Positions 1 to 5,471 of a stretch of 5,471 nucleotides of DNA are shown here, piece by piece. This stretch comes from Oscillospiraceae bacterium (GTDB taxonomy: Bacteria > Bacillota > Clostridia > Oscillospirales > Ethanoligenentaceae), in contig DOXU01000164.1 of assembly GCA_003518885.1 (NCBI GenBank), positions 1-5,471 of the forward strand. The letters run 5' to 3'. The translations under genes and the position numbers were made by a program. The notes below the pieces were generated by a model that worked only from the letters and a program-made list of their open reading frames with translations, was not told where the DNA came from and did not search any database. Every line of letters begins with the position of its first letter. Position 1 is the stretch's first letter.

Positions 1-65
1 TACGGAAACAAAGATAAAATCGCATAAAAAATTGTAAGAGTGACTGATTCTCCTCTCCTGGCATA

Positions 66-84
66 AGATGGCGTGTTGCCATTT
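66..84 (+). other. Small leader hairpin upstream of the P-loop-like gene
   Basis: Bases 68-72 (ATGGC) pair perfectly with 78-82 (GCCAT) around the 5-nt loop GTGTT. A G-U pair (67/83) and an A-U pair (66/84) extend the stem to 7 bp. It ends 6 nt before the Shine-Dalgarno at 91-98. It contains the ATG at 68, an in-frame upstream start candidate that has no Shine-Dalgarno. The hairpin could be a modest 5' UTR structure, but a stem this short can arise by chance. A terminator role is unlikely because the T-run (101-106) is 16 nt away. Confidence 0.25.
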
Positions 85-90
85 GAAAAC

Positions 91-98
91 GGGGAGGG
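91..98 (+). promoter_or_regulatory. Strong ribosome binding site that sets the start at 107
   Basis: The run GGGGAGGG is a strong Shine-Dalgarno, 8 nt before the ATG at 107. The same reading frame is open back to an ATG at 68, but that codon follows a pyrimidine-rich stretch (48-60) with no Shine-Dalgarno and lies inside a hairpin. The ribosome binding site therefore favours the downstream ATG, which also places the family-like N-terminus close to the protein start. Confidence 0.8.
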
Positions 99-106
99 AA
101 TTTTTT

Positions 107-1174
107 ATGCAGCATCAGTGCCTTTTGTGTCATTATTTTATTGGTCCCGGCCTTCCGGGCGAAAAATATTTGGGGACAGAGGGCCTATTTGATATACAAA
201 ATGGATGGAAAGCTTATTTTTTAGCAGGTGGCACCGCCGCACTTAAAACAGCATTTCTTCAAAAGCTTATAGAAAATTTTGAAGAAAAAGGGCCATTAGA
301 AATTTTTTATGATAGTTGGAATGCCCAAATAATGGTGGGCGTGCGGTTCCCTGATCAACATATTTGTGTGTTAGATGGGCTATATTTTGGGTATACAAAT
401 CTTTGTCCTGGTTTTGGAGAACGAATTATCAGCATGGATGATTGTTTGCGCACCGAGGCATTGCAAGAACATGCGGCGCAGATTATCCTTTTTCAGGCAA
501 GAGAGTTAGCAGCAAGAGAACGCGCCAACCGATTTATCAAAGCGTCAAATGCATTGATGGAAGATAGTATTCAATTTGTTACAGAATGTGTGGATACACC
601 TAAAATGCAGACGGTAACCAATCGCATGGCCAAACGTCTGTTTTCCAAAACAGATCAACGAGGAAGTGAATCGATTCGCTTATTAGATGCCATTACATCG
701 GATGGAATGGTGCATTTTTACGATGAAACGGCGGCGCAGGTTCAACACATTTATGTTATAGAGGATCGGCACAATGTCGCTCCACTTTATTTAAACTGCT
801 TGCGTGATGCGGCGATCCAGTCGGGTCAGCATGTGATTTCGTGTGTGTCGCCTGTATCAGCAGGGAGTCGGGTAGAACATTTATTGTTTCCCGATATTTC
901 CACTGCGTTTTTAACCTCTTCGCAATTTCATACAGCAAAGGGATGCCGGCATTTGCATATGAGCCGTTTTTTGAATAAAGAGCAAATGGCGGCGAAACGC
1001 GCTTGGATGACATTTAACCGAAGGACAACACGAGCGCTCCTAAAGCAGGCCGTTTTACTTTTTGGTGAGGCAGAGGAAAACCGTAAAATCATGCAGTCCT
1101 TTTATGATAAAGCAGTTAATCAAAAAGCATTAAAAAAGGTTGAAGATCAGGTAATCGAGGGAATTTCTGTTTGA
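107..1174 (+). CDS. Degenerate tandem P-loop NTPase-like protein (PRK06851-like), function unknown
   Basis: This 355-residue soluble protein has no signal peptide or membrane segment. Its layout matches the clostridial PRK06851-type family, which carries two P-loop NTPase-like halves. In half one, FLAGGTAALKTAF (about residues 38-50) sits where the family has a GGPGTGKST Walker A. The leading glycines and Lys47 remain, but the glycine before the lysine is Leu46. ICVLDG (86-91) matches the Walker B-like strand, followed by the PG-containing segment near 101 and a long, charged helical stretch (about 115-180). In half two, RLLDAITSDGMVHF (191-204) matches the second-domain opening, but IEDRHNVAPLYLNC (218-231) replaces the second Walker A, with no glycine loop or lysine. 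VEHLLFPDISTAFLTSSQFH (256-275) matches the following strand. It has eight cysteines, including C5-x2-C8. The start at 107 is chosen for its Shine-Dalgarno. Family assignment is from remembered motif order, not a search. The erosion suggests nucleotide binding is lost or altered. The role is unknown, and it converges on the superoxide reductase gene. Confidence 0.72.
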   Translation: MQHQCLLCHYFIGPGLPGEKYLGTEGLFDIQNGWKAYFLAGGTAALKTAFLQKLIENFEEKGPLEIFYDSWNAQIMVGVRFPDQHICVLDGLYFGYTNLCPGFGERIISMDDCLRTEALQEHAAQIILFQARELAARERANRFIKASNALMEDSIQFVTECVDTPKMQTVTNRMAKRLFSKTDQRGSESIRLLDAITSDGMVHFYDETAAQVQHIYVIEDRHNVAPLYLNCLRDAAIQSGQHVISCVSPVSAGSRVEHLLFPDISTAFLTSSQFHTAKGCRHLHMSRFLNKEQMAAKRAWMTFNRRTTRALLKQAVLLFGEAEENRKIMQSFYDKAVNQKALKKVEDQVIEGISV

Positions 1175-1227
1175 ATTTTTGCCGCAAAAAAGTGTGTAGT
1201 ATGCGCGGCGATAGGCAATAAGGGCGT

Positions 1228-1262
1228 AAAAAAGCGGTGAATGCATTTACATTCACCGCTTT
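1228..1262 (-). terminator. Intrinsic terminator of the superoxide reductase gene, possibly bidirectional
   Basis: A perfect 13-bp inverted repeat pairs 1231-1243 with 1250-1262 around a 6-nt loop (1244-1249); the core is GCGGTGAATG. Read on the minus strand, the stem runs into six T residues (complement of A at 1228-1233), a classic Rho-independent terminator 34 nt past the superoxide reductase stop. Read on the plus strand, it lies 56 nt past the P-loop-like gene, but only CTTTAT follows, so it would be weaker there. It most likely serves both convergent genes. The rest of the 1175-1296 gap shows only a 5-bp GCCGC/GCGGC pairing (1181-1185 with 1205-1209), which I do not count. Confidence 0.88.
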
Positions 1263-1296
1263 ATCAATTGCTTTTTACATTAGAGATCAAGTGTAA

Positions 1297-1674
1297 TTAA
1301 AAATCTGTTTTCCAAAGGCCATGTAAATTACAGTAGGCATAAACGGTGCCTGTCTTACAGCGGACGGAAAAAGTTTTTTCTGGAGCATCACCAGGTTTTA
1401 AGTATTTAATGGCAACCTGACCATCTGTAACAATGGCAATCCATTGAATGTAATGCTCTTCTGTCATTGGGTGAGCAGTAGAGCCGACCTTAACAGATAG
1501 GGCATCCCCATCACGGCTGATAACGGGCACGTGTTTTTCCTGTGCAGCATCGGTTGAATTCGCAATCAGGTTTTCCATTGCTTCCCCACAGCAGGAAAGT
1601 GGGCCACCACCCTTTTTAACCAAGGCCACAATATTTCCACATTTGTTGCAGCGATAAAAAATACTCTCACTCAT
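1297..1674 (-). CDS. dfx: Desulfoferrodoxin (two-iron superoxide reductase)
   Basis: This cytoplasmic enzyme reduces superoxide to hydrogen peroxide without releasing oxygen, usually with electrons from rubredoxin; it is a standard oxygen defence of anaerobes. The 125-residue product is the usual length of two-iron (class I) enzymes. Residues 1-36 are the desulforedoxin domain, with Cys9, Cys12, Cys28 and Cys29 as FeCys4 ligands. The remainder is the neelaredoxin-like catalytic domain, with His48, His68, His74, Cys115 and His118 as ligands of the Fe(His)4Cys site. The Glu46-Lys47 pair that assists catalysis precedes His48. All ligands are present, so the enzyme should be active. The start at 1674 is chosen because AAAGGTGG lies at proper distance upstream and the family begins just before the first CxxC; an in-frame GTG at 1692 overlaps the Shine-Dalgarno region and is unlikely. 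The gene has its own consensus promoter and a downstream terminator, so it can act as a single-gene unit behind gltBD. Confidence 0.97.
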   Translation of the reverse strand: MSESIFYRCNKCGNIVALVKKGGGPLSCCGEAMENLIANSTDAAQEKHVPVISRDGDALSVKVGSTAHPMTEEHYIQWIAIVTDGQVAIKYLKPGDAPEKTFSVRCKTGTVYAYCNLHGLWKTDF

Positions 1675-1682
1675 ACAGAAAC

Positions 1683-1696
1683 CACCTTTCACCTTT
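1683..1696 (-). promoter_or_regulatory. Tandem Shine-Dalgarno repeat of the superoxide reductase gene
   Basis: On the minus strand the heptamer AAAGGTG occurs twice back to back (1696-1690 and 1689-1683). The second copy, read as AAAGGTGG, ends 7-8 nt before the ATG at 1674 and is the functional ribosome binding site. The first copy ends 15 nt away, too far for the same start, and overlaps the rejected GTG at 1692. The repeat may be a chance slippage duplication or may provide a standby ribosome site. Confidence 0.75.
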
Positions 1697-1725
1697 CAAA
1701 TTCATTACTTTTGGCATAGTGAATA

Positions 1726-1737
1726 ATATAATTATAT
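1726..1737. promoter_or_regulatory. AT-only palindrome over the -10 box, possible operator
   Basis: ATATAATTATAT is a perfect 12-bp palindrome overlapping the -10 hexamer of the superoxide reductase promoter. A repressor bound here would block RNA polymerase. PerR, the peroxide-sensing Fur-family repressor, controls such genes in some clostridia and binds a TTATAATnATTATAA-type box. By hand the best alignment here matches only about 10 of 14 defined positions, which is weak in such AT-rich DNA. The palindrome is seen directly; the operator role is inference. Confidence 0.3.
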
Positions 1738-1758
1738 CATTTTAAATTAATTTGTCAA
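1731..1758 (-). promoter_or_regulatory. Consensus sigma-A promoter of the superoxide reductase gene
   Basis: On the minus strand a perfect -35 TTGACA (1758-1753) is followed after 16 nt by a perfect -10 TATAAT (1736-1731), preceded by TGA, which gives an extended -10. The spacer is 1 nt shorter than the 17-nt optimum. Transcription would begin near 1724, giving a 5' leader of about 50 nt before the ATG at 1674. The promoter lies wholly in the gap after gltD and reads only into the superoxide reductase gene. Such a consensus promoter is expected to be strong unless repressed. Confidence 0.88.
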
Positions 1759-1812
1759 GTAGTAACAAAAGCTAAAAAACAATCCCTAATGTAGTACAAT
1801 TTACACAACGTT

Positions 1813-3294
1813 TTATTTTTGGGATTCCATCAGCCAGTGATCGCATGCGGCTGCAGCAGCTCTACCTTCATGAATGCCCCAGACAACCAAACTTTGTCCT
1901 CTGCGGGCATCACCAGCGGCAAATACGCCGGAAACATTTGTTTGATAATCATCTTCAGAGGCGTTGATATTACTGCGCTGAGTGCGCTCGATATTGAGTT
2001 CTTCCAAAATACCCTGCTCTGGTCCCAAAAATCCCATGGCAATTAAGACAAGATCTGCTGGCCATGTTTTTTCGGTTCCACTTTTTGGAACAGGAGAAGT
2101 GCGTCCAGTGGAATCTTTTTTCCATTCGACCTCAACGGTATCCAGTGCGCAAACGGCGCCATTCGCATCAGTTTTCACTTTGGTAGTCATGATGCAATAG
2201 GTGCGAGGATCCTTTTTATAAAGTGCAATGGATTCCTCCTGCCCATAATCTGTACGCAGAATTTTGGGCCACTCAGGCCACGGGTTGTTTTCCGCACGCA
2301 TTTCAGAGGGGCGCGGCATAATTTCGAATTGAGTGACACTTTTGCATCCGTGCCGGATGGAAGTTGCCACGCAGTCCGTTCCCGTATCACCGCCACCAAT
2401 GACAATGACATTCTTATTTTTAGCAGAGATGAAAGTATTGTCTTTCAACTCGGAGTCAAGCAGGCTGTTTGTGTTGGCATGCAAAAAGTCAACAGCAAAA
2501 TAGATATTCTTGACATTTTCGCGCCCTTCGGCAGCATGATCACGTGGTTTTGTTGCGCCAATACAAAGGACAAGGGCATCATATTCTGTACGCAGTGTCT
2601 CTAGTTTAATGTCTTTGCCAACTTCCACATTGGTTTTGAAGGTGATACCTTCTTTTTTCATAATGCTGACTCGACGGAGAACAGTTTGCTTGTCAAGTTT
2701 CATGTTGGGGATGCCATACATCAATAAACCACCGGGACGATCGGCACGTTCATAAACGGTTACTGTGTGACCAGCGTAGTTCAATTGTGCTGCACAAGCC
2801 AGGCCAGAAGGGCCCGATCCGATAACGGCTACCTTTTTTCCTGTACGCCTTTTCGGTGAATTTGGCACGATCCATCCCTGTTCATAGGCGTAATCAATGA
2901 TTTTAGCTTCATCCGCTTTGATGGAAACAGGGGCATCAATAAGCCCTAATGTGCATGCGCCCTCACAAACGGCGGGGCAGACTTTTCCAGTAAATTCAGG
3001 GAAGTTGTTTGTCTTTAACAGACGGTCGACAGCCTCTTTCCAAAGGCCACGATAGACCAACTCATTCCACTCAGGGATCAAATTATTTAATGGGCATCCA
3101 GATGCACCGCCGCCGATCATCAATCCGGAATGGCAGAATGGCGTGCCACAATCCATACACCGGGCGCCTTGGACTTGTTGCTCCTCAGTGGAAAAATCGG
3201 TGTGAAATTCTTTCCAGTCCTTGATTCGCTCCGATGGCGCTCTATCTGGAGAAACTTTTCTATTATATTCCAAAAATCCAGTTGGTTTTGCCAT
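1813..3294 (-). CDS. gltD: Glutamate synthase (NADPH) small subunit
   Basis: This beta subunit of glutamate synthase oxidises NADPH and passes electrons through FAD and iron-sulfur clusters to the large subunit for making glutamate. The product is 493 residues, the length of the Bacillus subtilis homologue. An N-terminal Fer4_20-type region carries the cluster cysteines: Cys46, Cys49 and Cys54 (RCMDCGTPFC), Cys67 (GCPLNNLIPEWN), and Cys106, Cys110 and Cys114 (VCPAVCEGAC). The FAD dinucleotide fold starts at VIGSGPSGLACA (157-168). The NADPH site is VIVIGGGDTGTDCVA (296-310). The C-terminal FAD-contacting motif is GVFAAGDARRGQSLVVWGIHEGRAA (456-480). I see no missing key residue. The start at 3294 gives MAKPTGFLEY, matching family N-termini, and has a GAGGGGG Shine-Dalgarno. 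The frame stays open to 3360 upstream, but that stretch overlaps the gltB end and is unlike the family. It lies 16 nt after gltB in one operon. I see no convincing terminator after its stop. Confidence 0.97.
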   Translation of the reverse strand: MAKPTGFLEYNRKVSPDRAPSERIKDWKEFHTDFSTEEQQVQGARCMDCGTPFCHSGLMIGGGASGCPLNNLIPEWNELVYRGLWKEAVDRLLKTNNFPEFTGKVCPAVCEGACTLGLIDAPVSIKADEAKIIDYAYEQGWIVPNSPKRRTGKKVAVIGSGPSGLACAAQLNYAGHTVTVYERADRPGGLLMYGIPNMKLDKQTVLRRVSIMKKEGITFKTNVEVGKDIKLETLRTEYDALVLCIGATKPRDHAAEGRENVKNIYFAVDFLHANTNSLLDSELKDNTFISAKNKNVIVIGGGDTGTDCVATSIRHGCKSVTQFEIMPRPSEMRAENNPWPEWPKILRTDYGQEESIALYKKDPRTYCIMTTKVKTDANGAVCALDTVEVEWKKDSTGRTSPVPKSGTEKTWPADLVLIAMGFLGPEQGILEELNIERTQRSNINASEDDYQTNVSGVFAAGDARRGQSLVVWGIHEGRAAAAACDHWLMESQK

Positions 3295-3305
3295 GGTTAC
3301 ACATT

Positions 3306-3312
3306 CCCCCTC
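3306..3312 (-). promoter_or_regulatory. gltD ribosome binding site overlapping the gltB stop
   Basis: On the minus strand the gltB stop codon TGA (3313-3311) runs directly into the gltD Shine-Dalgarno: TGAGGGGG shares the GA of the stop. The spacing to the gltD ATG at 3294 is about 11 nt, slightly long. Because ribosomes terminating on gltB sit on this site, translation of the two subunits is probably coupled, which suits a complex with equal amounts of each subunit. This site also decides the gltD start over upstream in-frame codons. Confidence 0.75.
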
Positions 3313-5471
3313 ATTTCGTGCCCGCATTTGCGGGATGGATACAGGCCTCGAATGCGGCAAGTGTCGCCTCTTCTCCGGACAGGCCCTTTGCCTGCACTTG
3401 CTGCATGGCTTCTAAGGCACGAGCATAATCTCGTGGCATAACCCGTACGAATTTTTTAAGCTGTGTATTCCAATCGTTCAAGATGGCCTCGGCACGTTGA
3501 CTGCCGGTGTAGGTCACATGTTTTTGTAGCACTGTATGTAAATAGTCCGCATCCTTGTTTTCAACGGGACCCAAATCAACCATTTCTGTATTGCAGCGTG
3601 TGTTGAAATCTCCGTCTTCATCGTAAACATAGGCGATACCACCGGACATGCCTGCCGCAAAATTCCGACCAGTGGCACCCAAAACAACGACATGACCGCC
3701 GGTCATGTATTCACAGCCATGATCACCTACGGCCTCTACAACGGCATTAATACCACTGTTACGGACACAGAAGCGTTCTCCTGCTACACCACCGATATAG
3801 GCTTCACCGCTGGTGGCACCATAGAAGGAAACATTACCTACAATAATGTTTTTGTCCGGAGCGAAAGACGCTTCCTTTGGTTTTCGTACAATAATCCGTC
3901 CGCCGGACAGTCCTTTCCCAATGTAGTCATTGGAATCGCCCTCCAGATCCAGCGTTATACCGCGTGGGACAAAAGCGCCAAAGCTCATACCAGCGGAACC
4001 ATGCAAATGCAAAGTGATGGTGTTGTCTGGAAGTCCGTCTCCACCATATATCTTAGTGACTGCATTACCAAGAATGGTGCAGGCTGCGCGATCAATATTG
4101 TGAATTTGGACATCAGCCTCCACTTTTTTCTTCTCTTTAATAGCGGGTTCGCAAATAGGAAGAAGGCGATAATCAATATGATCATCTAAGCCATGATTCT
4201 GCTCCATTGTGTGATGGGTGCCAATGTTTTTCCCTACATTTGGGCGATTGAGAATGGCACGATAGTCCAAGTTTTGCGTCTTCCAATGCCCACGCGTTTG
4301 ATCGACCGTTAATCTGTCCGTATGCCCAATCATCTCATCAATTGTGCGGAAGCCCAAAGAAGCCATAATTTCACGTAGATCCTCTGCGAGAAAATGCATA
4401 AAGTTGATTACATCCTGTGGATCCCCCACAAATTTTGCGCGTAACCGTGGGTTCTGTGTAGCAATGCCAACGGGGCAGGTATCCAAGTTGCAAACACGCA
4501 TCATAACACAACCAAGTGTAACCAATGGAGCGGTCGCAAATCCGAATTCTTCTGCACCAAGTAAGGCGGCAATAGCAACATCTCGACCGGTCATTAATTT
4601 ACCATCAGCACCGAGGATGATGCGATCACGTAAATTATTTAGGACCAATGTTTGATGTGTTTCAGAAAGGCCCAGTTCCCATGGCAAACCTGCATGGCGG
4701 GTACTGGTTCTTGGTGAAGCACCAGTGCCGCCATCGTAGCCACTAATCATAATATTGTCAGCCAAGCCTTTGGTAACACCAGCGGCGACGGTACCGACGC
4801 CTGTTTCGGAGACCAATTTTACAGTAACGCGAGCCTCCGGGTTGGCACATTTCAGATCATGAATCAATTCTTTCAAATCTTCAATAGAATAGATGTCATG
4901 GTGTGGCGGAGGGGAAATAAGGCCGACACCTGGAGTGGAGTAACGCACCTTGGCGACCCAAGGGTATACCTTACGTCCGGGTAATTGACCGCCTTCACCC
5001 GGTTTTGCACCTTGTGCAATTTTGATCTGGATTTCTTTGGCGTGTGTAAGATAGTTACTGGTAACGCCAAATCGACCGGAGGCTACTTGTTTAATGGCAG
5101 AGCAACGGGAATCGCCGTTGTCATCTGGAATGAAGCGGGTGGGATCTTCGCCGCCTTCACCAGTGTTGCTCTTTCCACCCAAACGATTCATGGCGATAGC
5201 CATTGTCTCGTGTGCTTCTTGGCTAATAGAGCCAAATGACATAGCACCGGTTTGGAATCGTTTGCAGATGGATTCAACGGATTCCACTTTTTCAATTGGA
5301 ACCGGTGTGCCTGGGGTGAACTCCAAGAGTCCACGTAATGTGCAAAGCTTTTCGGATTTGCCATTGATTAAGGCCGTGTATTCCTTAAATTTTTCGAAAC
5401 TGCCTGAACGGCAAGCTTCTTGCAGCGTGTGAATCGTCAAAGGATTGAAAAGATGATACTCTCCTTCGCGG
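3311..5471 (-). CDS. gltB: Glutamate synthase large subunit, C-terminal part (cut by the window edge)
   Basis: This alpha subunit catalyses glutamine + 2-oxoglutarate to two glutamates, using electrons from the small subunit. About 719 C-terminal residues are visible of roughly 1,500 usual; the glutaminase and most of the central domain lie outside. Numbered from the window edge, the sequence opens with the family-like [19 protein letters not shown], so the frame continues past 5471 and the TTG at 5440 is not the start. The FMN-binding synthase domain (about 40-430) shows GAMSFGSIS (75-83), GEGGEDP (104-110), [10 protein letters not shown] (156-165), [14 protein letters not shown] (186-199), [15 protein letters not shown] (218-232) and [11 protein letters not shown] (243-253). 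The 3Fe-4S ligands are Cys321, Cys327 and Cys332 ([12 protein letters not shown]). The glycine-rich GXGXG beta-helix domain (about 450-630) includes [10 protein letters not shown] and [21 protein letters not shown] canonical helical tail follows. No frameshift or missing motif is visible. It is co-transcribed with gltD. Confidence 0.97.
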   Translation of the reverse strand, partial: REGEYHLFNPLTIHTLQEACRSGSFEKFKEYTALINGKSEKLCTLRGLLEFTPGTPVPIEKVESVESICKRFQTGAMSFGSISQEAHETMAIAMNRLGGKSNTGEGGEDPTRFIPDDNGDSRCSAIKQVASGRFGVTSNYLTHAKEIQIKIAQGAKPGEGGQLPGRKVYPWVAKVRYSTPGVGLISPPPHHDIYSIEDLKELIHDLKCANPEARVTVKLVSETGVGTVAAGVTKGLADNIMISGYDGGTGASPRTSTRHAGLPWELGLSETHQTLVLNNLRDRIILGADGKLMTGRDVAIAALLGAEEFGFATAPLVTLGCVMMRVCNLDTCPVGIATQNPRLRAKFVGDPQDVINFMHFLAEDLREIMASLGFRTIDEMIGHTDRLTVDQTRGHWKTQNLDYRAILNRPNVGKNIGTHHTMEQNHGLDDHIDYRLLPICEPAIKEKKKVEADVQIHNIDRAACTILGNAVTKIYGGDGLPDNTITLHLHGSAGMSFGAFVPRGITLDLEGDSNDYIGKGLSGGRIIVRKPKEASFAPDKNIIVGNVSFYGATSGEAYIGGVAGERFCVRNSGINAVVEAVGDHGCEYMTGGHVVVLGATGRNFAAGMSGGIAYVYDEDGDFNTRCNTEMVDLGPVENKDADYLHTVLQKHVTYTGSQRAEAILNDWNTQLKKFVRVMPRDYARALEAMQQVQAKGLSGEEATLAAFEACIHPANAGTK

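Noticed and set aside
40..69. Promoter candidate for the plus-strand gene (GTGACT at 40-45, 18 nt, TAAGAT at 64-69)
   Set aside because: Only 4 of 6 matches in each hexamer, about what chance gives; the true promoter may lie left of the window.
68..106. Longer start (ATG at 68) for the P-loop-like gene
   Set aside because: No Shine-Dalgarno precedes it, it lies in a hairpin, and the extra 13 residues are not family-like; GGGGAGGG clearly serves the ATG at 107.
756..1013. Open frame of 85 codons on the minus strand
   Set aside because: Antisense to the P-loop-like gene, with no recognisable protein character.
1181..1209. GCCGC/GCGGC pairing after the plus-strand gene as a second terminator
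   Set aside because: Only 5 bp with a 19-nt loop and no T-run after it.
1819..2604. Several open frames (71-91 codons) antisense to or in another frame of gltD
   Set aside because: They overlap highly conserved gltD codons and show no ribosome site or family resemblance.
3130..3441. Plus-strand open frame of 103 codons across the gltB-gltD junction
   Set aside because: It is the complement of the junction and flanking conserved codons; low-complexity, arginine- and leucine-rich product with no known match.
3691..3707. Palindrome CATGACCG-C-CGGTCATG within gltB
   Set aside because: It is made by the conserved codons for Met-Thr-Gly-Gly-His; a chance inverted repeat in coding sequence is the simpler reading.
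3692..4189. 165-codon open frame antisense to gltB
   Set aside because: The longest antisense frame, but there is no Shine-Dalgarno before its ATG and it mirrors the conserved GXGXG domain of gltB.
4344..4655. 103-codon open frame antisense to gltB
   Set aside because: Shadow of the gltB FMN/3Fe-4S region; no independent support.
5438..5440. TTG as the start of the gltB-like gene
   Set aside because: The frame stays open to the window edge and the upstream codons read [10 protein letters not shown], typical internal GltB sequence, so the gene continues outside.

Overview
The window reads as ordinary chromosome from an anaerobic, low-to-mid-GC Firmicute, most likely a clostridial lineage (Oscillospirales/Ruminococcaceae-like). 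This rests on three things: a two-domain superoxide reductase typical of anaerobes, a Bacillus/Clostridium-type glutamate synthase small subunit, and a protein resembling the PRK06851-type tandem P-loop family common in clostridia. The placement is inferred from protein character, not from a phylogenetic marker.

Layout. Positions 1-106 are a leader with a small hairpin and a strong Shine-Dalgarno. A plus-strand gene at 107-1174 encodes a 355-residue protein whose two halves each resemble a P-loop domain, but with both Walker A motifs eroded. It converges on three minus-strand genes. The gap between the convergent ends (1175-1296) holds a 13-bp terminator hairpin that serves the minus strand best. 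Reading the minus strand in its own direction: the C-terminal half of gltB (glutamate synthase large subunit, cut by the right edge of the window), then gltD (small subunit) 16 nt later, then after a 138-nt AT-rich gap the superoxide reductase (desulfoferrodoxin) gene. That gap contains a consensus sigma-A promoter (TTGACA, 16 nt, TGA-TATAAT) pointed at the superoxide reductase gene, with an AT-rich palindrome over its -10 box.

Function. GltB and GltD together form NADPH-dependent glutamate synthase, which assimilates ammonia by turning glutamine plus 2-oxoglutarate into two glutamates. Every FMN-domain, FAD, NADPH and iron-sulfur motif checked is intact. The superoxide reductase is a separate oxidative-stress function with its own promoter. 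The plus-strand protein has no assignable function.

I found no mobile element, CRISPR array, tRNA or rRNA, and no evidence of a new multi-gene system. The most unusual item is the P-loop-like protein that has lost its nucleotide-binding signatures.
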